NCBI GenBank assembly: GCA_020347585.1
Contig: CP070733.1
Span: 1,149,454-1,154,974 of the forward strand
Length of the DNA stretch: 5,521 bases
Direction of reading: 5' to 3'
Source of the DNA: Pseudomonadota bacterium
GTDB taxonomy: Bacteria > Pseudomonadota > Gammaproteobacteria > CAMYNG01
The notes under the pieces were generated by a model that saw only the letters and a list, made by a program, of their open reading frames with translations, was not told the DNA's origin and ran no database searches. The stretch's first letter is position 1. Each line of letters begins with the position of its first letter. This document shows positions 1-5,521 of this stretch, piece by piece. A program made the translations under genes and the position numbers.

Positions 1-273
1 AAGGGTGCGGGCATGGAGCTGCGGCCCACCGAGTTGCTGATCTTCGGTAACCCTAAGATGGGCACCCACTTCTTTACCAGCAATCAGACCGCGGGCATCG
101 ACTTGCCCATGAAGGCGCTGGCATGGAAAGATGCCGATGGTCAGGTATGGCTGACCTATAACGATCCCGCCTACATTGCCGGTCGGCACGGCATTAAAGA
201 CCGCGCCGAGATCGTGAAGAAGATGACTAACGCCCTGAACAACTTTAGCAACATCGCGACGGGCAACCAATAG
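1..273 (+). CDS. DUF302-family protein, 3' portion (5' end outside window)
   Basis: The frame is open from the first base and ends at the TAG at 271-273. The fragment reads LRPTELLIFGNPK, then a TAGIDLP segment, then VWLTYNDPAYIAGRHGI. This order is the hallmark of the DUF302 domain (PF03625), a small alpha/beta domain of unknown biochemical function that often occurs in secreted or stand-alone proteins. An ATG at 13 is in frame, but the residues before it (KGAG) and the conserved position of LRPT inside the domain suggest that translation starts upstream of the window and that 13 is an internal Met. The visible part is about 90 residues and would be the C-terminal two thirds of the domain plus a short tail. 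A strong hairpin follows 20 nt after the stop, so this gene probably ends its own transcript. No function can be assigned from sequence alone. Confidence 0.85.
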   Translation, partial: KGAGMELRPTELLIFGNPKMGTHFFTSNQTAGIDLPMKALAWKDADGQVWLTYNDPAYIAGRHGIKDRAEIVKKMTNALNNFSNIATGNQ

Positions 274-293
274 CATCACACTCGCAATACCAC

Positions 294-326
294 CGCCCGG
301 CGCGCTATGCGCGCCGGGCGCGTTTT
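294..326 (+). terminator. Rho-independent terminator after the DUF302 gene
   Basis: Positions 294-305 and 309-320 are perfect reverse complements (12 bp, all G or C) around the 3-nt loop TAT. CG and then TTTT (323-326) follow. On the + strand this fits an intrinsic terminator, although the T run is short. On the opposite strand no T run follows, so it looks one-directional. It lies directly against the rsmG start, which makes an attenuator or leader hairpin an alternative reading. Confidence 0.75.
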
Positions 327-330
327 CACC

Positions 331-984
331 ATGCATGATAGCGCCGATGCCGGGCGTGAGCGCCAGCTGCACGATGCCCTCGCGAGCGGGCTCAACGCTG
401 CGGGGCGCACGCTCGATGCCGACATGCGGCGGCGGCTGGTGCAATTCGTGTTGTTGCTCGCCCGGTGGAACGCCGTCTACAACCTGACCGCGGTGCGCGA
501 ACCGCTGGGCATGGTGAGCCGCCACTTGCTCGACTCGCTCGCCATTGAAACTTACCTGCAGGGTACGCGTATCATAGATGTCGGCACCGGCGCCGGTCTT
601 CCCGGCATCCCGCTGGCCGTGGTGCGGCCCGACTGTCAGTTCGCGCTGCTGGATGCCAATAGCAAGAAGACCCGCTTCGTCACCCAGGCCGCGGCCGAAC
701 TGGGGCTGAAAAATGTCGCTGTGGTACATTCGCGCGTGGAGGACTACCGACCCGCGCAGTCTTTCGACACGGTGGTGACCCGGGCCTACGCCAAAGTCGC
801 CACCATGCTCGGGCAAACAGCTCACCTGGGTGGGCCAAACTGTATATACTTGGCCATGAAAGGCGCCAGCCCCGTCGGGGAACGCGACGGGGTGCCGGCG
901 GATTTTGTAGTACAAGGCATTGAGAAACTTGTGATTCCCGGCCTGAACGCGGAACGCCATGTGGTAATCGTGCGTCGCCGCTGA
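331..984 (+). CDS. rsmG: 16S rRNA (guanine-N7) methyltransferase RsmG (GidB)
   Basis: RsmG uses S-adenosylmethionine to methylate N7 of G527 (E. coli numbering) in the 530 loop of 16S rRNA; loss in other bacteria gives low-level streptomycin resistance. From the ATG at 331 the protein has 217 residues; E. coli RsmG has 207. An N-terminal helical part carries RWNAVYNLTAVREP (45-58) and RHLLDSL (64-70). The SAM-binding motif I is DVGTGAGLPGIPLA (83-96), with the acidic LLD at 106-108 in the next strand. AMKG and the C-terminal ERHVVIVRR also match the family. An in-frame ATG at 307 would add eight residues, but it lies in and after the terminator loop and those residues are not family-like, so 331 is preferred. 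No clear Shine-Dalgarno sequence precedes either. parA begins 27 nt downstream, which suggests co-transcription. Function is near certain; the exact start is less so. Confidence 0.95.
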   Translation: MHDSADAGRERQLHDALASGLNAAGRTLDADMRRRLVQFVLLLARWNAVYNLTAVREPLGMVSRHLLDSLAIETYLQGTRIIDVGTGAGLPGIPLAVVRPDCQFALLDANSKKTRFVTQAAAELGLKNVAVVHSRVEDYRPAQSFDTVVTRAYAKVATMLGQTAHLGGPNCIYLAMKGASPVGERDGVPADFVVQGIEKLVIPGLNAERHVVIVRRR

Positions 985-1011
985 AACCGGATCGTTGCAG
1001 AGGGTGACACC

Positions 1012-1812
1012 ATGGGCAGAGTAATAGCCATCGCGAACCAGAAAGGCGGGGTGGGCAAGACCACCACCTGCATCAATCTGGCGGCCTCACTGGCGGCGAC
1101 CCGGCGCAAGGTGCTGCTGGTCGACATGGACCCGCAGGGCAACGCCACGATGGGCAGCGGCGTGGACAAAAATGACCTGGAGGCCACCACCTGCGACATG
1201 ATCCTCGGTGACGTTGATGCCGACAGCCTGGTGATGCACCTCGAGGCCGTGGGTTACGACCTGCTACCGGCCAACAGCGACCTGACCGCCGCCGAGGTGG
1301 AATTGATGGACCAGCCCGATAAGGAGCATGCTCTGCGCCAGGCGCTCGCCGATATCGCGCAGCGCTACGACTACGTGCTCATCGATTGTCCGCCATCGCT
1401 GAACATGCTTACCCTCAACGCCTTGGTGGCTGCCGAATCGGTGATGATTCCCATGCAGTGCGAGTACTATGCGCTCGAAGGCCTGTCGGCGCTGCTCGAT
1501 ACCGTCGAGAAGATACGCCAGTCGGTCAACCCGCGGCTCAAGGTTGAAGGCCTGTTGCGCACCATGTTTGACCCGCGCAACAACTTGTCCAATGACGTAT
1601 CGGGACAGCTCATCGTGCATTTCCCGGACCAGGTCTACCGTACTATCATCCCGCGCAACGTGCGGCTCGCCGAGGCGCCCAGCCACGGCGTGCCGGCGCT
1701 CACCTACGATCGAAGCTCCCGCGGTTCACTAGCCTATCTGGCGCTGGCCGGCGAGATTCTGCGCAAGGATGAGTTGGCGGCGATACCGGCAAGTTCGCCA
1801 CAAATGGCGTGA
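1012..1812 (+). CDS. parA: Chromosome partitioning ATPase ParA (Soj)
   Basis: ParA is a deviant-Walker ATPase that dimerises on ATP, binds the nucleoid without sequence preference, and drives ParB-parS complexes apart during chromosome segregation. The 266-residue protein has the deviant Walker A motif KGGVGKTT at 11-18 (signature K11, catalytic-site K16), the switch motif LLVDMDPQGN at 35-44 with D40, and Walker B VLIDCPPS at 122-129 with D125. These positions match B. subtilis Soj, where G12, K16 and D40 have been tested by mutation. The C-terminal IPRNVRLAEAPSHG block is also typical. The length and the lack of an N-terminal helix-turn-helix fit the chromosomal (Soj-like) class rather than the longer plasmid type Ia ParA. 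GAGG at 1000-1003 gives a good ribosome binding site for the ATG at 1012. parB follows after 12 nt. Confidence 0.97.
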   Translation: MGRVIAIANQKGGVGKTTTCINLAASLAATRRKVLLVDMDPQGNATMGSGVDKNDLEATTCDMILGDVDADSLVMHLEAVGYDLLPANSDLTAAEVELMDQPDKEHALRQALADIAQRYDYVLIDCPPSLNMLTLNALVAAESVMIPMQCEYYALEGLSALLDTVEKIRQSVNPRLKVEGLLRTMFDPRNNLSNDVSGQLIVHFPDQVYRTIIPRNVRLAEAPSHGVPALTYDRSSRGSLAYLALAGEILRKDELAAIPASSPQMA

Positions 1813-1824
1813 TTTAACCCAAAG

Positions 1825-2703
1825 ATGTCGACCAAAAAACGAGGACTGGGGCGCGGACTCGATGCTCTGCTAGGAACCAGTGCAGGTGCACCAGTAACGC
1901 CGGCTGCAGATGCGTCCGCAGGCGGGACCGACACCGATCTTCGCGCCCTGCCCGTGGACATCATCGATCGCAGCCGTTACCAGCCGCGCCACGATTTCGA
2001 CGAGGTGGCCCTGCAGGAGCTTGCCGATTCCATCAAGGCCCAGGGCGTGGTGCAACCCATCGTGGTGCGCCCCGGCGCATCGGGCCGTTTCGAACTGATT
2101 GCCGGCGAGCGCCGCTGGCGCGCCACCCAGATTGCCGGTCTCCACGAGATCCCGGCCGTGGTGCGTGACGTGCCCGACCGTGCGGCCATGGCCATGGCGC
2201 TGATCGAGAATATCCAGCGTGAGGACCTGAATCCGATGGACGAGGCGCTGGCCCTGCAGCGCCTCATCGACGAATTTGGCCTGACCCACCAGCAGGCCGC
2301 CGAGGCCGTGGGGCGCTCGCGGGCCGCGGTGAGCAACCTGCTACGCCTACTGACCCTCAACAGCGAGGTCAAGCAGCTGGTCGCGACCCGCCAACTGGAG
2401 ATGGGCCACGCTCGCGCCCTGCTCGGTCTCGAGGGCGAGGTGCAGCTGCACGCCGCGCGCCAGGTGGTGCACAAGGGGCTGTCGGCGCGCGAGACCGAGG
2501 CGCTGGTTCGCAAAATGCTGCACACACCGGAGAAGAAGGCTGCGGCCAACATTGATCCCGACATCCGGCGCCTGCAGGATCAGCTCTCCGAGCAGCTTGG
2601 CGCGCGCGTCCAGTTACAGCACGCCAGGACCGGCAAGGGCAAGGTCGTGATCGCCTACAACAGCCTCGATGAGCTCGACGGCATCCTGGCGCACATCAAA
2701 TAG
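1825..2703 (+). CDS. parB: Chromosome partitioning protein ParB (Spo0J), parS-binding CTPase
   Basis: ParB binds parS sites near the origin, uses CTP to close into a clamp that slides on DNA, and stimulates ParA through its N-terminal tail. The 292-residue protein starts with the ParA-contacting tail KKRGLGRGLDALLG (4-17), followed by an Ala/Gly/Thr-rich linker to about 38. The ParB N-terminal domain has the CTP-binding motifs GERRWRA (94-100) and ENIQRE (128-133). The central DNA-binding part has a helix-turn-helix at about 154-175 (QQAAEAVGRSRAAVSNLLRL) and the GHARALL block at 194-200. The C-terminal dimerisation domain covers about 242-292. The length is usual for chromosomal ParB. The 12-nt gap from parA has no good Shine-Dalgarno sequence, so translation is probably coupled to parA. 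The start is fixed by the conserved N-terminal tail. Confidence 0.97.
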   Translation: MSTKKRGLGRGLDALLGTSAGAPVTPAADASAGGTDTDLRALPVDIIDRSRYQPRHDFDEVALQELADSIKAQGVVQPIVVRPGASGRFELIAGERRWRATQIAGLHEIPAVVRDVPDRAAMAMALIENIQREDLNPMDEALALQRLIDEFGLTHQQAAEAVGRSRAAVSNLLRLLTLNSEVKQLVATRQLEMGHARALLGLEGEVQLHAARQVVHKGLSARETEALVRKMLHTPEKKAAANIDPDIRRLQDQLSEQLGARVQLQHARTGKGKVVIAYNSLDELDGILAHIK

Positions 2704-2754
2704 CGCCGGACTGAGGCGGATCATGGAAACCCGCCATATCCCCCAAGGGGCTAA

Positions 2755-2783
2755 TTGACCCTACCAGTCCCACCCTTTATACT
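2755..2783 (+). promoter_or_regulatory. Sigma-70 promoter for the atp operon
   Basis: TTGACC (2755-2760; consensus TTGACA) and TATACT (2778-2783; consensus TATAAT) are separated by exactly 17 bp, the optimum spacing. Each box differs from consensus at one position. Transcription would start near 2789-2795, giving a leader of about 55-60 nt before the atpI ATG at 2849. It lies just after parB and before atpI, the expected place for the main ATP synthase operon promoter. It has not been tested; the call rests on box quality, spacing and position. Confidence 0.8.
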
Positions 2784-2848
2784 GCGCGCCCCTGAGATTG
2801 GCAGCGTGGGCCGACCTTTCCGCACCGTTCGATAACACCGGAATCCCG

Positions 2849-3238
2849 ATGGCAGCGGACCGCCTCGCGCGCGCAGTACGCGGAACACTCGTGATTCAGG
2901 TGGCCATGGTCGCCGTGGCTGCCACGATTGCATACCTCGAGAAGGGGACAGGATTTGCAGCGGCGCTGGCGTACGGTGGCGCCGTCGCCTTTGCCGGGAC
3001 ACTGATCAGCGCCTGGCGGCTACGCGCGGCAACCGAAGCCAGCGCAGAGTTCGGCCCCGGGGTCGATGTGCTCGAACTGTTCAAAGGCACCATCCTCAAG
3101 CTGGTGCTGATGATCGCGTTGCTGGTGCTGGGCCTGGCATTTCTGCGGCTTGCGCCATTGGCGGTCATCGCAGGATTCGTTGTAGCCCAGATGGCGTACC
3201 TGTTCAGCCGCAGTTACGCGCCGCGGTGGCGCGGCTGA
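2849..3238 (+). CDS. atpI: ATP synthase subunit I (AtpI), assembly/accessory protein
   Basis: AtpI is a small membrane protein encoded first in many atp operons. In studied bacteria it helps c-ring assembly or stability and has been linked to Mg2+ supply, but it is not part of the finished enzyme and is often dispensable. From the ATG at 2849 the protein has 129 residues, close to E. coli AtpI (126). Four hydrophobic segments are visible at about 12-30, 36-56, 82-99 and 103-119. Between segments 2 and 3 is an acidic amphipathic stretch (about 63-79) leading into the LFKGTILKL that enters segment 3. An in-frame TTG at 2798 would add 17 residues, but it lies only a few bases after the predicted transcription start and the extra residues are not membrane-like, so the ATG is preferred. 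A weak GGA at 2840-2842 precedes it. Assignment rests on topology and position, since AtpI sequences diverge quickly. Confidence 0.88.
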   Translation: MAADRLARAVRGTLVIQVAMVAVAATIAYLEKGTGFAAALAYGGAVAFAGTLISAWRLRAATEASAEFGPGVDVLELFKGTILKLVLMIALLVLGLAFLRLAPLAVIAGFVVAQMAYLFSRSYAPRWRG

Positions 3239-3249
3239 GGCGGGGCAGC

Positions 3250-3275
3250 AAGGTTTACTTATATATAAGGTTTAC
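3250..3275 (+). repeat. AT-rich element with a repeated 9-mer between atpI and atpB
   Basis: The 9-mer AAGGTTTAC occurs at 3250-3258 and again at 3267-3275, a period of 17 bp. Between the copies and overlapping the second is a perfect 12-bp palindrome CTTATATATAAG (3258-3269). The stretch stands out from the GC-rich surroundings in the 64-bp gap between atpI and atpB. It could be a secondary promoter, a regulator site or a leader element; no convincing paired -35/-10 was found. The ribosome binding site for atpB is AGG at 3295-3297. Confidence 0.55.
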
Positions 3276-3302
3276 GGCATTAAGAATTGGGACCAGGCGA
3301 AC

Positions 3303-4145
3303 ATGGCGAGTGCAGAGCTAACCCCCTCAGAATACATACAACACCACCTGACCAACCTGACATTTGGCCAGCACCCTGACGGAAGCTGGGGTATGGCCCA
3401 TAGCGCGGCCGAGGCCAAGGCCATGGGGTTTTGGGCGATCCATGTCGACACCATGCTCTGGTCGGTTTTTCTTGGCGCCACCTTTCTGTTCATCTTTCAC
3501 CGCGCCGCGAAGCGTGCCACTGCCGGTGTGCCCGGTGGCCTACAGAATTTCGTCGAGTCAATCATCGAGTTCATCGACACTAGCGTGCGCGGATCGTTTA
3601 CCGCGAAAAACGACATGGTGGCCCCATTGGCCCTCACCCTGTTCGTCTGGATCTTCCTGATGAACCTCATGGACCTCGTGCCGGTCGACTGGATCCCCGA
3701 GTTGGCCAAGTTGCTCGGCGTGCACTACATGAAGGTCGTGCCGACTACCGATCCAAACGCAACGTTCGGCATGTCCATCGCGGTGTTTGTGCTGATCATC
3801 TATTACAGCATCAAGATGAAAGGCCCCCGTGGCTTCGTCGGCGAACTTGCACTGCAACCGTTTGGCAAGTTCGGCATGCCCGCCAACCTGTTGCTCGAAG
3901 GGATCAACCTTATCGCCAAGCCGGTCTCACTGGCACTACGTCTGTTCGGTAACCTGTACGCCGGCGAGATGATTTTTATTCTTATCGCCCTGCTCTACAG
4001 CGGCGGCGTGTTCTGGAGCATCTTCGGCGGAGTGCTGCAGCTTGGCTGGGCCATCTTCCATATTCTGATCATTACGCTACAGGCGTTCATCTTCATGACC
4101 TTGACTGTCGTCTATCTGGATATGGCGCATCAGGAGCATCACTAG
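3303..4145 (+). CDS. atpB: F1Fo ATP synthase subunit a (AtpB)
   Basis: Subunit a forms the two proton half-channels beside the c-ring in the inner membrane. The 280-residue protein (E. coli 271) ends in the family's most conserved region: SLALRLFGNLYAGE at 209-222 holds the essential arginine R213 (E. coli R210). The channel residues correspond as E199 (E. coli E196), E222 (E219), H253 (H245) and Q260 (Q252). WAIFHILIITLQAFIF (249-264) is nearly identical to E. coli. Hydrophobic segments occur near 47-66, 106-126, 155-170, 195-212, 222-245 and 250-275. The N-terminal part with an HHLTNLTFG motif (14-22) fits the periplasmic N-terminus. The eight extra residues relative to E. coli fall mainly in the variable loop between the last two hydrophobic segments. 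The ATG at 3303 has AGG 5 nt upstream. All residues needed for proton transport are present. Confidence 0.98.
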   Translation: MASAELTPSEYIQHHLTNLTFGQHPDGSWGMAHSAAEAKAMGFWAIHVDTMLWSVFLGATFLFIFHRAAKRATAGVPGGLQNFVESIIEFIDTSVRGSFTAKNDMVAPLALTLFVWIFLMNLMDLVPVDWIPELAKLLGVHYMKVVPTTDPNATFGMSIAVFVLIIYYSIKMKGPRGFVGELALQPFGKFGMPANLLLEGINLIAKPVSLALRLFGNLYAGEMIFILIALLYSGGVFWSIFGGVLQLGWAIFHILIITLQAFIFMTLTVVYLDMAHQEHH

Positions 4146-4194
4146 CGGTTTTTTGTTATTTGGTAATTGGAAATTTGTGAAATAGGAGAAAAGC
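4146..4194 (+). promoter_or_regulatory. AT-rich translation-enhancing leader and strong RBS of atpE
   Basis: The 49-nt gap between atpB and atpE is strongly AT-rich, with a run of six T (4149-4154 area) and further A/T tracts. It ends in AGGAG (4184-4188), six bases before the atpE ATG. In E. coli a U-rich sequence just before the atpE Shine-Dalgarno is known to raise atpE translation so that enough c subunits are made for the ring. The same position and composition here suggest the same role; that transfer is inference. The other intergenic ribosome binding sites in the operon are weaker. Confidence 0.65.
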
Positions 4195-4437
4195 ATGAAC
4201 GAAGCAACAGCATTGCTCTACATCGCCGGCGCCATCATGATGGGCCTGGGTGCAGTGGGCGCTGCCGTCGGTATTGGTGTGTTGGGCGGTCGGTTCCTGG
4301 AAGGCGCGGCGCGCCAGCCTGAACTCATCCCCATGCTGCGCACGCAATTCTTTATCGTCATGGGTCTGGTCGACGCGCTGCCGGTCATCGCGATCGCCAT
4401 AGGTTTGTACGTCCTGTTCGCCGTGGTCGGCGGCTAG
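4195..4437 (+). CDS. atpE: F1Fo ATP synthase subunit c (AtpE), proteolipid of the rotor ring
   Basis: Subunit c is a two-helix hairpin that assembles into the rotor ring and carries protons. The 80-residue protein (E. coli 79) has a first helix with the glycine-rich packing motif running from G17 to G32, the polar loop R40-Q41-P42 that contacts gamma and epsilon, and a second helix with the proton-binding carboxylate D60 (E. coli D61) within FFIVMGLVDALPVIAIAIG (52-70). An aspartate with Ala next to it, and no Gln/Ser/Thr sodium ligands at the usual positions, indicates a proton-coupled rather than sodium-coupled ring. There is no signal peptide, consistent with YidC-dependent insertion of the E. 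coli homologue. It is preceded by the strongest Shine-Dalgarno sequence in the window. Confidence 0.99.
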   Translation: MNEATALLYIAGAIMMGLGAVGAAVGIGVLGGRFLEGAARQPELIPMLRTQFFIVMGLVDALPVIAIAIGLYVLFAVVGG

Positions 4438-4478
4438 GGCGCGAGAATTAACCCGGACTGACGAATGAAGGTGCGGTC

Positions 4479-4949
4479 ATGAATATCAATATGACGCTGT
4501 TCGGCCAATCGATTGCGTTTTTTGTCTTCGTGTGGTTCTGCATGAAGTTCATTTGGCCGCCATTGACGAAGATGCTCGATGAGCGCAAGCAGACCATCGC
4601 CGATGGTCTTGCCGCGGCAGAGAAAGGCAAGCACGACGAGGAGCTGGCCAAGAAACGTGCGCTGGAGACGCTCAAGAAAGCCAAGGAACAGGCTGCCGAG
4701 ATCATCGCGGGAGCGCAGAAGCGTGCCGGTGAGATCGTTGACGAAGCCAAGGGCGCGGCGCATCAGGAGGCCGACCGCATCAAGGCGGCTGCCACAGCCG
4801 AGCTCGAGCAGGAAGTCAATCGTGCGCGCGAGCATCTGCGAGGCGAAGTGGTTTCACTGGCCGTGGCTGGTGCAGGCAGGGTCCTGAAGCGCGAGATCGA
4901 CGCCAAAGCCAACGAGGATCTGTTAAAGGATCTGGTGGCGCAGCTGTAA
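4479..4949 (+). CDS. atpF: F1Fo ATP synthase subunit b (AtpF), peripheral stalk
   Basis: Subunit b dimerises to form the peripheral stalk that holds F1 against rotation. The protein is 156 residues, the same length as E. coli b, and aligns without obvious gaps. A single N-terminal membrane helix spans about 4-25 and includes Cys21, as in E. coli, followed by the conserved WPP (26-28). R36, a conserved residue near the membrane, is present. Residues about 30-140 are a highly charged Ala/Lys/Glu-rich helix typical of the dimerisation region, and the C-terminal LAVAGAGRVLKREID region contacts delta. AAGG at 4468-4471 lies seven bases before the ATG. Only one b gene is seen, as expected for a non-photosynthetic-type homodimeric stalk. 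It is 41 nt after atpE and 12 nt before atpH. Confidence 0.98.
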   Translation: MNINMTLFGQSIAFFVFVWFCMKFIWPPLTKMLDERKQTIADGLAAAEKGKHDEELAKKRALETLKKAKEQAAEIIAGAQKRAGEIVDEAKGAAHQEADRIKAAATAELEQEVNRAREHLRGEVVSLAVAGAGRVLKREIDAKANEDLLKDLVAQL

Positions 4950-4961
4950 AGGGCGGTACGA

Positions 4962-5498
4962 ATGGCAGAGAAAACCACGATCGCTCGTCCCTACGCGCAG
5001 GCTGCGTTCGATATCGCCGTTGCGGGCAACAAGCTCGCGGCATGGTCGGACATGCTGCGGTTGTTGGCCATGGTGACATCTGATGCAACTATCGAGTCCA
5101 TGATGGGCAACGCCAGCATCGAGACCGGGCGGGTGGTCGATGTCATTCTCGGCGTGTGCGGTGACCAGCTCGACGACACGGGCAAGAATTTTGTCCGCGT
5201 CCTGGCCGAAAACCATCGCCTCAACGTGCTTCCAGAGATTGCCGCGCAATACGAGCACTATCGCGCCGAGGCGGAAAAGACCGTCGAAGCTCAGGTGGCT
5301 TCCGCGTTCCCGTTAAGCGATGCGCAACAGCAGCACATCATCGAGGCGCTCAAGATACGTCTTGGTCGGGAAGTGACACTCAAGGCCACTGTTGATGAAT
5401 CCATTGTCGGTGGCGCCGTGGTGCGCGCCGGTGACCTGGTGATCGACGGCTCGGTTAGCGGACAGCTGCAAAAACTTGCTGCCAACCTGCTGCGGTAA
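4962..5498 (+). CDS. atpH: F1Fo ATP synthase subunit delta (AtpH)
   Basis: Subunit delta (OSCP-like) sits on top of the F1 alpha/beta hexamer and joins it to the b dimer. The protein is 178 residues (E. coli 177). The N-terminal TIARPYAQAAFDIA (6-19) is the typical start of the six-helix domain that binds the alpha N-terminus; this domain runs to about residue 105 and includes FVRVLAENHRLNVLPEI (77-93). The C-terminal domain ends with the signature stretch 148-171, IVGGAVVRAGDLVIDGSVSG and onward, the PROSITE-type delta motif. The ATG at 4962 follows AAAGGG at 4948-4953, which overlaps the atpF stop codon, so the two genes are closely coupled. atpA is expected just downstream. Confidence 0.98.
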   Translation: MAEKTTIARPYAQAAFDIAVAGNKLAAWSDMLRLLAMVTSDATIESMMGNASIETGRVVDVILGVCGDQLDDTGKNFVRVLAENHRLNVLPEIAAQYEHYRAEAEKTVEAQVASAFPLSDAQQQHIIEALKIRLGREVTLKATVDESIVGGAVVRAGDLVIDGSVSGQLQKLAANLLR

Positions 5499-5510
5499 GG
5501 CACAGTAAAC

Positions 5511-5515
5511 AAGGA
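5511..5515 (+). promoter_or_regulatory. Ribosome binding site expected to serve atpA
   Basis: AAGGA lies 13 nt after the atpH stop and six bases before the window end. In this operon order atpA (alpha subunit) should come next, so its start codon is expected at or shortly after the first base outside the window. No part of atpA is visible. Confidence 0.6.
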
Positions 5516-5521
5516 ATTCGA

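Noticed and set aside
822..1199. Minus-strand open frame across the rsmG-parA junction
   Set aside because: It is antisense to two clearly conserved genes, has no family-like sequence, and long antisense frames are expected in GC-rich DNA.
1977..2564. 195-codon minus-strand frame within parB
   Set aside because: Ser/Arg/Ala-rich composition is typical of the reverse strand of a GC-rich gene; parB on the + strand explains the sequence fully.
2715..2735. GGCGG/CCGCC inverted repeat after parB as a possible terminator
   Set aside because: The stem is only 5 bp with an 11-nt loop and no T run follows.
2723..2758. Eleven-codon ORF (ATG at 2723, TGA at 2756) ending in the atp promoter -35 box
   Set aside because: It has no convincing ribosome binding site, lies upstream of the predicted transcript start, and such short ORFs arise by chance.
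4419..4432. CGCCG/CGGCG hairpin at the end of atpE, possibly stabilising the upstream mRNA
   Set aside because: A 5-bp stem within Gly/Val codons is common in GC-rich coding sequence; no T run or other support.
4848..4860. GTTTCAC resembling a parS half-site inside atpF
   Set aside because: Only one half-site is present; the mirrored half (GTGAAAC) is absent.

Overview
The window is a compact chromosomal housekeeping segment with every complete gene on the + strand. It runs: the 3' end of a DUF302-family gene, rsmG (16S rRNA methyltransferase), parA and parB (chromosome partitioning), then the start of the F1Fo ATP synthase operon as atpI, atpB, atpE, atpF and atpH. The window stops at a ribosome binding site that should belong to atpA. 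The order rsmG-parA-parB-atpI-atpB-atpE-atpF-atpH, the GC-rich sequence, and Fo subunits that align closely with their E. coli counterparts (c and b almost without gaps) point to a gammaproteobacterium. It is probably outside the Enterobacterales, because E. coli has no parAB here. Nothing in the sequence fixes the genus.

Region by region. Positions 1-273 hold the C-terminal part of a DUF302 protein, closed by a perfect 12-bp GC hairpin with a short T run (294-326). rsmG begins only 4 nt after the T run. parA follows after 27 nt and parB 12 nt after parA, so rsmG-parA-parB looks like one transcription unit. A near-consensus sigma-70 promoter lies between parB and atpI (TTGACC at 2755, 17-bp spacer, TATACT at 2778). 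It probably starts the ATP synthase operon and argues for the ATG at 2849 as the atpI start. The atpI-atpB gap carries an AT-rich stretch with a repeated 9-mer. The atpB-atpE gap is AT-rich ahead of a strong Shine-Dalgarno sequence, as expected for a c subunit that is needed in many copies.

How the genes work together. ParA (ATPase) and ParB (parS-binding CTPase) segregate the chromosome origin region, and this cluster usually sits near oriC. The atp genes build the membrane Fo rotor and stator (a, c, b), the delta subunit that joins the stator to F1, and the AtpI assembly factor. All recognised key residues are present: ParA K16, D40 and D125; subunit a R213; subunit c D60; subunit b R36. 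No gene inside the window is broken.

I found no new biological system. The points worth a second look are regulatory and contextual: the terminator against the rsmG start, the absence of mnmG upstream, the intergenic elements of the atp operon, and the absence of a parS site.
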